This document shows, one piece after another, positions 6,585-14,270 of a stretch of DNA of 32,806 nucleotides (the stretch's first letter is position 1; the number at the start of each line of letters is the position of its first letter). A program made the translations under genes and the position numbers. The notes beneath the pieces were generated by a model. That model saw nothing but the letters and a program-made list of their open reading frames with translations, did not search any database and was not told the DNA's origin. The DNA lies in NCBI GenBank assembly GCA_003566475.1, contig PXDE01000528.1, positions 1-32,806 on the forward strand. The letters are read 5' to 3'. Origin of the DNA: PVC group bacterium. Lineage in GTDB: Bacteria > Verrucomicrobiota > Kiritimatiellia > SS1-B-03-39 > PXDE01.

Positions 6585-7187
6585 CTACCGGTCCTCCCAG
6601 GGCATGATCTTCTGGCCCGATCCCCTTGGGTTGTTGAGGATGTACCGGATCGTCCGCTCGTACTCCACCTCGTCACGAACGATCCGGTCATGGAACTCCT
6701 CCTGCCACAGCGGGCCCGAGCACCCCAGCCCATGGTTGATCCGGTTGGCGGTGAACGACTTCCATCCGTGGACCACCCTCTCCAGTTCCCACCCGGCCAT
6801 GGTGCGGACCAGGGCATGGACATGGTTGGGCATCACCGCGGACTCGCCGAGCTGGTATCGACACCCATCGAACCGGCGGAGGCTGTCTTCGACTTCCGCC
6901 CGGACGGGTTCTCGACGGAGGACGCAGGAACCATGTCCGGCCTCCAGATAGCGTTCCATCGTCCGGAAATAGGCGCGGTCATGATCAAGGGCCGCGTCGT
7001 CGGATCCCTCGGACGCGGCCAGGGCCACCCGGAGTTGCTCGAGGTGGCGCAGGTGGTGTTCCGGAAGGGCGTCAGCCAGCCGGAAGGTCACGAAGTAGGT
7101 CGCCCCGTCCTGCCGCCAGTGGGGCAGGTTGCGCCGGTAGATCCGAACCGGCTTCCGGGGATCGAAGGGCTGGAAGTCAATGGGCAT
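6585..7187 (-). CDS. REP-associated tyrosine transposase (RAYT), Y1/HUH family
   Basis: A 200-residue IS200-like (Y1_Tnp) protein. It begins with the RAYT-type pattern RRNLPHWRQDGATYFVTF. The metal-binding HUH motif is MPNHVHALV (His122 and His124). The C-terminal helix WQEEFHDRIVRDEVEYERT ... YILNNP (161-187) contains the candidate catalytic tyrosines (Tyr176 or Tyr182). RAYTs nick and join single strands at REP hairpins and are thought to spread REP/REPIN elements while being single-copy, resident genes. The gene has REPIN copies B and C on its 3' side and a remnant plus E and F on its 5' side, which strongly supports a matched RAYT-REPIN pair. No IS200/IS605 partner tnpB is present. Confidence 0.92.
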   Translation of the reverse strand: MPIDFQPFDPRKPVRIYRRNLPHWRQDGATYFVTFRLADALPEHHLRHLEQLRVALAASEGSDDAALDHDRAYFRTMERYLEAGHGSCVLRREPVRAEVEDSLRRFDGCRYQLGESAVMPNHVHALVRTMAGWELERVVHGWKSFTANRINHGLGCSGPLWQEEFHDRIVRDEVEYERTIRYILNNPRGSGQKIMPWEDR

Positions 7188-7261
7188 GGGACCGCCGAAG
7201 GGAACGACAGGCGCAGTCTAGCCTGGCATGGGATTGTGCGGCCAGACGGGAAACGTGACCT

Positions 7262-7281
7262 GGCTGGAAGCGCCGTGCCAC
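7262..7281 (+). repeat. Truncated REPIN remnant
   Basis: Only the last 20 bases of a right-hand REP palindrome, ending GCGCCGTGCCAC, are present about 74 bases upstream of the RAYT start. It is joined to copy E by the same GTCTGCGGC linker that joins B to C, so it is the stump of a former tandem copy. Confidence 0.7.
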
Positions 7282-7295
7282 GTCTGCGGCCCCCC

Positions 7296-7429
7296 GTGGC
7301 CCGAGCTTCCAGCCCGGAGCCGGTGCGAGGGGAGGCCATGGACCGTGCCCGGAGAAGAGCTTCGCGCGGTTCGGGCTCGGAGCCATGGCCCGCTCTCGCT
7401 CAGGGCACGGGCTGGAAGCACCGTGCCAC
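7296..7429 (+). repeat. REPIN-like element, copy E
   Basis: Boundary palindromes lie at 7296-7321 (starting GTGGCCCGAGC) and 7404-7429 (ending CCGTGCCAC). The 82-base spacer differs from B/C but is nearly the same as F, and itself contains inverted GCCATGG words, so the whole element could fold into one long hairpin. Confidence 0.85.
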
Positions 7430-7444
7430 GCCGACGGTCCCCCC

Positions 7445-7578
7445 GTGGCCCGGGCTTCCAGCCCGGAGCCTGCGCGAGGGGAGACCATGGACCGTGCCCG
7501 GAGAAGAGCTTCGCTCGGTTCGGGCTCGGAGCCATGGCCCGGTCTCGCTCTGGGCACGGGCTGGAAGCGCCGTGCCAC
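7445..7578 (+). repeat. REPIN-like element, copy F
   Basis: Same arrangement as copy E, with a tandem period of 149 bases. It is followed by the hairpin at 7589-7605 and a heptamer array, the same order that follows copy C (REPIN, hairpin, AATCCC word, stop codon of a minus-strand gene). Confidence 0.85.
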
Positions 7579-7588
7579 GTCAGGCCCG

Positions 7589-7605
7589 CCGCCGCGAAGC
7601 GGCGG
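7589..7605. repeat. GC-rich hairpin, copy 2
   Basis: Identical in 17 bases to the hairpin at 6543-6559. It lies 47 bases beyond the stop codon of the minus-strand permease gene and could terminate that transcript. Confidence 0.6.
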
Positions 7606-7607
7606 TT

Positions 7608-7642
7608 CCCCAATCCCCCATCCCCAATCCCCAATCCCCAAT
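7608..7642 (+). repeat. Five-unit CCCCAAT heptamer array
   Basis: Five in-phase 7-base units (CCCCAAT four times, CCCCCAT once) fill the space between the hairpin and the permease stop codon. CCCCAAT fits the STRR-type heptamer described in cyanobacteria, as far as I recall. Confidence 0.8.
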
Positions 7643-7652
7643 CCCGCGCCCC

Positions 7653-8792
7653 CTACCGCTCCCCGTACGGATCCGCGGCATCCCGGAGGCCGTCGCCGAG
7701 GAAGTTGAAGCTGAGCACGGTGAGGATAAGGAGGAACACCGGGAGCAGCAGCCAGGGGTAGCTGCCGACGACCTTCATGTTCATGCAGTCCTGGAGCATC
7801 ACCCCCCAGCTCACCACCGGCGGGCGCAGGCCGAGGCCGAGGAAGCTGAGGGCGGTCTCGCCGAGGATCATGCCGGGCACAGACAGGGTGAGGCTGACGA
7901 TGATGTGGCTGGCGAAGCCGGGCAGGAGGTGGCGGAAGATGATCCGCCCGTGCCCCGCCCCCAGCAGGCGGGCGGCCACCGCGTAGTCCTCCTCGCGCAG
8001 GGCCAGGAGCTTGCCCCGGACCACCCGGGCCAGCCCGGTCCAGCTCAGCAGGCTGAGGACCACGGTGATGCCGAAATAGACGCGCAGGGGCGACCAGTCG
8101 CGGGGCAGGGCGGCGGCCAGGGCCAGCCAGAGGGGAAGGTGCGGAAAGGCCCCCACGATCTCGATGGTCCGCTGGATCAGGGTGTCCACCTTGCCGCCTA
8201 GGTAGCCGCTGATCCCGCCGATGATGAGCCCCAGCACGAAGGTGGCCGCGATGCCGACCAGGCCCACCGAGAGGGAGATCCGCGATCCCCGGACGATCCG
8301 GCTGAACACGTCGCGGCCATAGCGGTCGGCCCCGAACAGATGGAAGGTGGCCAGGTCCGGATCAAGACCGGGGGCGAGCCGGTCGTGGTCCACGCCGAGG
8401 ATCCGGCGGCTGCCGGGGATCAGGCCCCACAGCTTGTAGGGCTCGCCCCGCACCCAAAGCCCGAGCGGGACCACCTGTTCCGGATCGGCCCGGTAGATCT
8501 GGTCGAAGGTCACGGGATCGACGTGACGCACGACCGCCGGGACGTGGAGCCCGTGGCGGCGGCTGAACCGGGGGGCCTGGGGCGGGCAGAAGGAGCGGTC
8601 GAGGTTATAGGCCTCGGTGGGGTAGGGGGCGACCACCTCCGCGAACAGGGCCATCAGGTAGATCACCCCCAGCAGGTTCAGGGAGACCACGGCCAGCCGG
8701 TGGCGGGCGAAGCGGCGGCGGATGAGCTGCCAGTGGGAGAGGGATTTTGGATTTTGGATTTTGGATTGTGGATTTCTGATCTCGGAGGTCAT
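7653..8792 (-). CDS. ABC transporter permease, OppC/DppC family
   Basis: A 379-residue inner-membrane subunit of a peptide- or nickel-type ABC importer. It has a first helix at about 34-50, a long periplasmic segment (about 55-150) that is larger than in standard OppC, then the LFGADRYGRDVFSRIVRG signature, about five helices, and the EAA coupling loop REEDYAVAARLLGAGHGRII that contacts the ATPase. The ATG overlaps the stop of the upstream fusion gene as ATGA, so the pair is coupled. Residues 5-17 (IRNPQSKIQNPKS) are encoded by a heptamer array, and no better downstream start is visible. No ATPase gene follows; REPINs and the RAYT gene do. Confidence 0.92.
   Translation of the reverse strand: MTSEIRNPQSKIQNPKSLSHWQLIRRRFARHRLAVVSLNLLGVIYLMALFAEVVAPYPTEAYNLDRSFCPPQAPRFSRRHGLHVPAVVRHVDPVTFDQIYRADPEQVVPLGLWVRGEPYKLWGLIPGSRRILGVDHDRLAPGLDPDLATFHLFGADRYGRDVFSRIVRGSRISLSVGLVGIAATFVLGLIIGGISGYLGGKVDTLIQRTIEIVGAFPHLPLWLALAAALPRDWSPLRVYFGITVVLSLLSWTGLARVVRGKLLALREEDYAVAARLLGAGHGRIIFRHLLPGFASHIIVSLTLSVPGMILGETALSFLGLGLRPPVVSWGVMLQDCMNMKVVGSYPWLLLPVFLLILTVLSFNFLGDGLRDAADPYGER
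8743..8784 (-). repeat. Heptamer array inside the start of the permease gene
   Basis: On the plus strand, six in-phase units read GATTTTG three times, then GATTGTG, GATTTCT and GATCTCG. They lie 8 bases inside the permease start codon and encode its N-terminal Asn/Gln/Lys-rich residues. AT-rich sequence here contrasts sharply with the surrounding GC-rich code. Confidence 0.85.
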
Positions 8793-11700
8793 CGGGCGCC
8801 TCCCTGGAAGCGGATGCGGGGGTCGACCCAGAGGAGGAGGAGGTCGCTGACGAGGACGCCGAACACGCCGAGCAGGCTGAGCACGGTGAGCATGGAGCCG
8901 GCCAGGAACAGGTCCTCGGCCAGGAGGGCCTCGAGCATGAGAGGGCCCACGGTGGGCAGGCTGAGCACCACCTCGACGATCATCCCGCCGGACACGAGGG
9001 CGGGGAAGATGCCGCCGATGCCGGAGATGAACGGATTGAGGGCGAGGCGCACGGGGTACTTCAGGAGCAGGCGGACGGGCCGCATGCCCTTGGCCAGGGC
9101 GGTGGTCACGTAGGGCTTGCGGATCTCGTCGAGCAGGTTGGCCCGCATCACCCGCATCATCCCGGCCACCCCGGTGGCCCCCATCACCACGATGGGGATC
9201 CAGATGCGCTGGAGGAGGTCGAGCACCTTGCCGGCCGTCCATTCCGCCTGGGCCCCGTACTCGGGGGAGAACAGGCCGGAGATCTCGATGCCGAACCACC
9301 GCTGGCTGGCGAACATCAGGAGCAGGGCGAGGATGAAGGGCGGCACGCACATCCCGATGAAGCCGAGGAAGGTGAGCAGGTAGTCGCCGAAGGAGTACTG
9401 GCGCACGGCGGAGTAGATGCCCAGCGGCACCGCCACCGCCCAGGTGAAGAGGATGGTGCCCAGGGAGATGAGGAAGGTGAGGAGGATGCGGTCGCCCACG
9501 ATCTGGTTCACCGGCCGGTAGTCGGCCATGGACCGGCCCAGGTTCCCCTGCAGGAGTCCGGCCTGGCCGGGGTCGCCCCGCAGGAAGGGGAACGAGGGGG
9601 AGGGGCGGAGGCTGGCGAACCAGGGCAGCCCCAGCCAGCGGGCGTAGCGCACGGCCAGGGAGTCGTCGAGGTGGAACATCTCCCGGATGGCCTCGATCTC
9701 CCGCAGGTTGATGGCCTCGCCGGCCGCCTCCATCTCCATGATCTTGTAGTCGAGAAAATCCCCCTCCGGAAGCTGGATGACGGTGAAGATGACGAGGCTG
9801 ATCACGGCCAGGGTCGGCACCATGATGAGCAGCCGACGGGCCACGAAGGGCCGGCGCACGGCGAGCAGGACGAGCAGGCCGGCCAGGCCGATGCCCAGGG
9901 CGAGGCGGATCCACCGGGCGGCGCGGGCCCGCACAGGGACGGCTTCGACCCGGGTCGCTCTGACCTCCGGGGCGGGGGTGACCCGGACGATGGCGTCGCG
10001 GATCTGGCGGCGCGTGCCTGCGGAGTCGGCGGGGGCGGTGTCGAACCACAGCTCCTGGACGGTGTTGCCGGGGGAGATGAAGTCGAAGGTGAAGGCCGCC
10101 ACCTCGGGCACGTTGCGGAGCCGGGGGTTCAGGGCCACGTACATGGGCGGCATGGTGCACACGCTGACGTTCCAGAGATGCTCGGCGAAGATGTCCTGGA
10201 TCCGGTCGTAGAGCGCCTTCTGGGCATCGCGGTCGCCGGTAATCCGGATCTCGTCGTAGATGGCCATGGCCTCTCGCAGGGGATGGTCGGGCGGGGGCTC
10301 GATGACGCCGAGGGGAAGATCCTGGCCGTCGAGCTGTCCCTGCATGCCGCCCTGGGCGTACCAGCGGGCGAACCCGAGGGCGAAATTCGACTCCGGCCCG
10401 CTGGGCAGATGGGTGCGGGGGTCGATGAGGGGCTCGTGCTCGTTGTCGCCGGGGAACATGGCGAAGTCGTGGAGCAGCCCGCCCTTCTCGGTGTAGTAGA
10501 GGCGCATGTCCATCACCCGCAGCACCGCGCGCACCCCGACCCGGCTCCAGTGCCGGACCACAAACTCCATGGGCGGCCAGGGCCGGAACACGTTCAGGAA
10601 GAAGACCATGCGGGTGCCGTCGGGGAAGGTGCGGTAGCCCTCGGCGTCGCGCTCGGTGAGGCCGATCTGGTCGAGCAGGCGGTTGGCCTCGTCCGGGTCG
10701 TAGGCGGTCCAGGCCGAGAACGCGGGGGGGTGGTAGAAGAAGGACTCCGGGCCCGGCGCGACCTGGGCGGGACGGGTCAGGCCGTGGTAGTGGCCCTGGA
10801 CGATCTCCTCGCGGTCGATGGCCAGGGAGAGGGCGCGCCGGAACCGGGCGTCGTTGAGCAGGGCGTGCTTGTGCCGGGCCTCGCGCTCCTGGGCGGGGCG
10901 GCCGGGGAACTCGGTCCTCCGGTTCAGGTTGGGGTGGATGGTCTCGAAGGTGCGGTCGGCCCGGTACCAGTGCAGCACGCGCAGGCGCCCCTGCCGGGCG
11001 CTGTCCATGACCATCGAGTAGTCCTCGCCCGCCGCCATGCCCGTGGCCGCCGAGAACTGCCCGGCCGCCCGGGCCGTGTCCTCCATCTGCCGCGAGACCT
11101 GCACGAAATGGATCCGGTCCAGGTAGGGGAGCTGGTTGCCCGCCTCGTCCACCGCCCAGTAGTAGGGGTTGCGGATCGCGTCGTGGGGCGGGCTCGCCCG
11201 GTAGGTGCGGTAGATCCAGGGCCAGATCCGCGGGTGCTCGGGGTTGGTGACGTCCTTGAGCGCCCAGTAGAACGAGGTGGCGCGGGGAAGCTGACGGGCG
11301 GCCAGGGCGGCCGCGATGCGCTCGGGGTCGCCGATCTCGGGATGGTAGGGCCGCAGGTAGTGGGCCGGGGATCCCGTGATCTCCAGGCCCCGGGCCGAGG
11401 CGATCAGCGGTAGAAACAGTCCGTGCGGCCGGGGGAAGACGAACCGCACCGCGTAGGGGTCGAGATCGAGTTCCGGCGGAGGCGCTTCGGCGGGGATCGG
11501 GGGGCGGATGTCTCCTTCATGGAAGCTCGCGGACAGCACCGTCCGGGGGCCGTCCGGGGTGTCGATCTCGCGAAGGCGGCCGGGCGAGGTCCCGAGATAG
11601 CCGCGCACCCATCGGGTGGTTCCGTCCGGCCGAATCTTCCGGGCCTCGACCCACCCCGAGTCTCCGAGAATTACCAGGAGCTCGGGAACCCGGCCATAGA

Positions 11701-12424
11701 GCAGCTCAGAGCTGGCCTCGTGCGACCACCAGAACAGGATGTCCTCGGCGGTGAAGGGATGGCCGTCGGACCAGCGCATGCCTTCGCGGAGGTGGAAGGT
11801 GAAGGTCCGGTAGTCGGGCTCGCCATCAGGACCCGTCGAGATCTCCCAGGCCCGGGCGACATGGGGGACGATCGGGAACCCCTCGGGGGAATACCGGACC
11901 AGGCCGCTGGCCGAAAGCCGGTGACCAAGCTCCAGCAGGCTCGCACCATGGATGCGGGTGCCGTCATAGCTCCCAATGCCGTCCGGTCCCCGCAGCACCA
12001 GGGGCTGGGCGCCCACCCGTTCCGCGATCGGCGGAAGGGGCCGGCTTCGGGCCGCCTCGGCCGTCACCGGTCCGATGTCCCCGGCTTCAACGGCCGCCAC
12101 CAGCCGTTCCGTGAAGGCATCCTCGGATTCCCCGTCCTGTCGGACGAGGGGGGCCAGGACCGGCGCTTCGCCCTTCGGCCACCAGTCCGCCGATTGCCCT
12201 TCGGCGTAGTCCACCTCGACCTGACTTCGGGCGGGGGCCTCGGGACGGAGTGGCGTCTGACGGGAGGCCTCGATCCGCGCCACCAGCTCGGGGTCGTGAA
12301 CCGGGGGCGGACGGTCCAGGTCCGGCTCCAGGATCCGGGCCGTGACCAGGATGGCCGCCACGAAACCACCTAGCACCAGCAGGAACCGCAGCGGGGAGGG
12401 CAGGGCGGGGTGCGAAAAGGTCAT
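8789..12424 (-). CDS. Fused ABC solute-binding protein (family 5) and OppB-type permease
   Basis: A 1211-residue single frame combines two parts of a peptide-type importer that are normally separate proteins. Residues about 1-830 are an SBP_bac_5 binding protein: an N-terminal membrane anchor (about 12-30) without a clear lipobox, then YSPEGFPIVPHVARAWEIS, FHLREGMRWSDGHPFTAEDI and RFRRALSLAIDREEIVQGHY. Residues about 840-1211 are the permease: a first helix, the RPFVARRLLIMVPTL start typical of OppB, the region NLGRSM..RPV, and the EAA loop RKPYVTTALAKGMRPVRLL. The fusion would tether the binding protein to its channel. The ATG at 12424 precedes the signal-anchor; a longer reading from 12790 has no family match and runs antisense over the dehydrogenase. 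No clear ribosome site is visible. Confidence 0.9.
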   Translation of the reverse strand: MTFSHPALPSPLRFLLVLGGFVAAILVTARILEPDLDRPPPVHDPELVARIEASRQTPLRPEAPARSQVEVDYAEGQSADWWPKGEAPVLAPLVRQDGESEDAFTERLVAAVEAGDIGPVTAEAARSRPLPPIAERVGAQPLVLRGPDGIGSYDGTRIHGASLLELGHRLSASGLVRYSPEGFPIVPHVARAWEISTGPDGEPDYRTFTFHLREGMRWSDGHPFTAEDILFWWSHEASSELLYGRVPELLVILGDSGWVEARKIRPDGTTRWVRGYLGTSPGRLREIDTPDGPRTVLSASFHEGDIRPPIPAEAPPPELDLDPYAVRFVFPRPHGLFLPLIASARGLEITGSPAHYLRPYHPEIGDPERIAAALAARQLPRATSFYWALKDVTNPEHPRIWPWIYRTYRASPPHDAIRNPYYWAVDEAGNQLPYLDRIHFVQVSRQMEDTARAAGQFSAATGMAAGEDYSMVMDSARQGRLRVLHWYRADRTFETIHPNLNRRTEFPGRPAQEREARHKHALLNDARFRRALSLAIDREEIVQGHYHGLTRPAQVAPGPESFFYHPPAFSAWTAYDPDEANRLLDQIGLTERDAEGYRTFPDGTRMVFFLNVFRPWPPMEFVVRHWSRVGVRAVLRVMDMRLYYTEKGGLLHDFAMFPGDNEHEPLIDPRTHLPSGPESNFALGFARWYAQGGMQGQLDGQDLPLGVIEPPPDHPLREAMAIYDEIRITGDRDAQKALYDRIQDIFAEHLWNVSVCTMPPMYVALNPRLRNVPEVAAFTFDFISPGNTVQELWFDTAPADSAGTRRQIRDAIVRVTPAPEVRATRVEAVPVRARAARWIRLALGIGLAGLLVLLAVRRPFVARRLLIMVPTLAVISLVIFTVIQLPEGDFLDYKIMEMEAAGEAINLREIEAIREMFHLDDSLAVRYARWLGLPWFASLRPSPSFPFLRGDPGQAGLLQGNLGRSMADYRPVNQIVGDRILLTFLISLGTILFTWAVAVPLGIYSAVRQYSFGDYLLTFLGFIGMCVPPFILALLLMFASQRWFGIEISGLFSPEYGAQAEWTAGKVLDLLQRIWIPIVVMGATGVAGMMRVMRANLLDEIRKPYVTTALAKGMRPVRLLLKYPVRLALNPFISGIGGIFPALVSGGMIVEVVLSLPTVGPLMLEALLAEDLFLAGSMLTVLSLLGVFGVLVSDLLLLWVDPRIRFQGGAR

Positions 12425-12513
12425 GGGGTGTCCACGTTGGCACGGATGCGTCTTGAGGGCAACCGGGCGGCGATGCCGAAGAGACCGGGTTCGGTGTCCT
12501 CGATGCCTCGGCC

Positions 12514-12543
12514 TTGAGGAATGCCGCCCGCCTCGGGTAGGGT
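12514..12543 (+). promoter_or_regulatory. Possible promoter of the dehydrogenase gene
   Basis: TTGAGG and TAGGGT are separated by 18 bases in the 154-base gap between the divergent importer and dehydrogenase genes. The match to sigma70 boxes is weak. A ribosome site AGGAG (12568-12572) stands 6 bases before the dehydrogenase ATG. I see no clear promoter for the minus-strand importer in the same gap. Confidence 0.3.
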
Positions 12544-12578
12544 GCGCGGACGTTGACCTTTGGCCATAGGAGCGGTGG

Positions 12579-13571
12579 ATGCTGCGAAGCGCGATTCTGG
12601 GGTGGGACGAGGCGGTGCGGGGGGTGTTCGGCGAGGGGCGGCTGGAGCGAATCGCCGCCCTCACCGACCTGGGGCCGGTGGGGGTGCTCCGGGAGACCCT
12701 CGACGACCACCACGACGCCCTGGCCGAGGTCGAGGTGCTCTTCGGAACCTGGCAGATCCCGGCGCTCTCGCCGGAGGATCTGGACCGCATGCCCCGGCTC
12801 CGGGCCCTGTTCTACGCGGCCAGCAGCGTGCAGCGGTTCGCCCGGCCCCTGCTGGCGCGCGGGGTGGAGATCTACAGCGGGTACCGGGCCAACGGCCGCT
12901 GCGTGGCCGAGATGACCCTGGGCCAGATCCTCCTCGCCGCCAAGGGCTGGTTCCAGAACGCCCGCGACGCACGGCTGGGGAAGGAGCCCTGGCACGAAGC
13001 CTTCCGGGGACCGGGCCTGTTCGACCTGCCGGTGGCCATCCTGGGCGCGGGGGCGGCGGGACGGGCGGTGATCGATCTCCTCCGGCCCTTCCGCTGCTCC
13101 CTTCTGGTGTTCGATCCCTTCCTGACCGAGGCCGACGCGGCCGCGCTGGGTGTCACCAGGGTCTCCCTGGCCGACGCCTTCGCCCGGGGCCGGGTGGTGT
13201 CCAACCATCTGGCCGACAAGCCGGAGACCCGGGGGCTGCTGGACGGCCCCCGGTTCGCCGACCTGCCCGAGAAGGCCACATTCATGAACACGGGCCGGCC
13301 CGGGACGGTGAACCACGAGGACCTGGCCGAGGTGTTCGCGGCCCGGCCCGACCTCACCGCCCTTCTGGACGTGGTCGAGACGGTGGCGCCGGAGACCCGG
13401 GCCCGGCTCGACGCCCTGCCCAACGTATGGATCACCACCCATATCGCGGGCACCATCGGCCGCGAGCGCCTGGCCCTGGGCGACGAGGCCATCCGCCAGT
13501 TCGAGATCTGGCAGGGGGGCGGTGTCCCCGAGGGACGGGTGACCGAGGCCATGCTGGCCACCATGGCCTGA
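12579..13571 (+). CDS. D-isomer-specific 2-hydroxyacid dehydrogenase family protein
   Basis: A 330-residue NAD-dependent oxidoreductase of the D-2-hydroxyacid family. The Rossmann fold shows VAILGAGAAGRAVIDLL at about 151-167. Catalytic residues of the family can be placed: Arg in MNTGRPGTVNHEDL, Glu in the segment DVVETVAPET, and His in the ITTHIAGT motif. The usual NTARG motif is altered to NTGRP, with Gly replaced by Pro after Arg. The substrate cannot be assigned; PVC genomes carry many such paralogues near sugar-catabolic genes. It is divergent from the ABC importer, so shared regulation is possible. Start chosen at the ATG with an AGGAG 6 bases before it. Confidence 0.88.
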   Translation: MLRSAILGWDEAVRGVFGEGRLERIAALTDLGPVGVLRETLDDHHDALAEVEVLFGTWQIPALSPEDLDRMPRLRALFYAASSVQRFARPLLARGVEIYSGYRANGRCVAEMTLGQILLAAKGWFQNARDARLGKEPWHEAFRGPGLFDLPVAILGAGAAGRAVIDLLRPFRCSLLVFDPFLTEADAAALGVTRVSLADAFARGRVVSNHLADKPETRGLLDGPRFADLPEKATFMNTGRPGTVNHEDLAEVFAARPDLTALLDVVETVAPETRARLDALPNVWITTHIAGTIGRERLALGDEAIRQFEIWQGGGVPEGRVTEAMLATMA

Positions 13572-13584
13572 AAGTCCGTGGCGA

Positions 13585-13675
13585 GGGGTCAGGCCTTACC
13601 CCTTTCCATCCGCCCCCCCTTGCCCGCCTGAACCGAGGAACAGGTGCGGGATGGCAGGGGGTAAGGCCCGATCCC
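13585..13675. repeat. Inverted-repeat element of about 91 bases, MITE-like
   Basis: The left end GGGGTCAGGCCTTACCCC (followed by TTTCCATCC) and the right end (starting GGGATGGCAGGGGGTAAGG) are imperfect inverted copies of each other, about 27 bases each. The left arm is itself a partial palindrome. The element fills the space between the dehydrogenase stop and the rpsL leader. It could act as a terminator; it also resembles GGGGTCAGACCCC-type dispersed repeats of other bacteria. Confidence 0.65.
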
Positions 13676-13818
13676 ATCGCCCGTCCGCGGCCAGACCCAA
13701 CGGAGAGGCCGTGCGGAGATTCGGCGAATCGCGCTTTTCCGCTTGCGGGAACGGGTGGAGTTGCGATAAGAATCGCGGTTTGCCCGTGCTCCCGGAGGGT
13801 GAGCGCGGCATTAGGGTA

Positions 13819-13847
13819 TTGCACGGCGGAGCGCGTTTCCCTATGCT
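13819..13847 (+). promoter_or_regulatory. Sigma70-like promoter of the ribosomal protein cluster
   Basis: TTGCAC and TATGCT are separated by 17 bases, the optimal spacing, in an otherwise GC-rich region. Transcription would start near 13854, leaving a leader of about 27 bases before the rpsL ATG at 13881, with a GGAAG ribosome site at 13869-13873. This is the best promoter match I see in the window and sits exactly where the cluster begins. Confidence 0.7.
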
Positions 13848-13880
13848 CTCCGCTCTTTTCATCCGAACGGAAGTCCGACC

Positions 13881-14264
13881 ATGCCTACGATCAACCAGCT
13901 TGTCCGCAAAGGGCGGACGGTGCCCAGGCGCAAGAGCAAGTCGCCCGCGCTGGCGAACTGCCCGCAGCGCCGGGGCGTCTGTCTCCTGGTCAAGACCCAG
14001 ACCCCCAAGAAGCCGAACTCGGCGCTGCGGAAGGTGGCCCGGGTGCGCCTGACCAACGGCTACGAGGTCTCCGCCTACATTCCCGGCGAGGGCCACAACC
14101 TGCAGGAGCACAGCATGGTGCTGGTCCGGGGCGGCCGCGTGAAGGATCTGCCCGGCGTCCGCTATCACATCGTCCGGGGCACCCTGGACTCGCTGGGGGT
14201 GGACAAGCGGGAGCGGGGCCGCTCCAAGTATGGGGCCAAGAAGAAGAAGAAGGGAGGCAAGTAG
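13881..14264 (+). CDS. rpsL: 30S ribosomal protein S12
   Basis: S12 lines the decoding centre of the 30S subunit and is the first gene of the cluster. The 127 residues contain the TPKKPNSALRK loop (41-51) and GGRVKDLPGVRYH (84-96) that contact the decoding site. The lysines whose change gives streptomycin resistance in other bacteria are present in both loops, so the sequence looks streptomycin-sensitive. Asp89 is the position methylthiolated in E. coli. The C-terminus is a lysine run (KKKKKGGK). The stop lies 6 bases before rpsG. Confidence 0.98.
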   Translation: MPTINQLVRKGRTVPRRKSKSPALANCPQRRGVCLLVKTQTPKKPNSALRKVARVRLTNGYEVSAYIPGEGHNLQEHSMVLVRGGRVKDLPGVRYHIVRGTLDSLGVDKRERGRSKYGAKKKKKGGK

Positions 14265-14270
14265 ACCGCC

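Noticed and set aside
6256..7578. A CRISPR array
   Set aside because: The repeated units are 129-134 bases with palindromic ends and near-identical internal sequence between neighbours. There are no short unique spacers and no cas genes.
6309..8201. A 630-codon open frame on the plus strand through the RAYT and REPIN region
   Set aside because: It runs antisense to the RAYT and permease genes and through tandem REPINs. Its translation is Pro/Gly/Arg-rich with no recognisable domain, as expected for GC-rich shadow frames.
12425..12790. An N-terminal extension of the binding protein-permease fusion up to 12790
   Set aside because: The extra 122 residues are antisense to the dehydrogenase gene, have no similarity to binding proteins and precede the obvious signal-anchor, which begins after the ATG at 12424.
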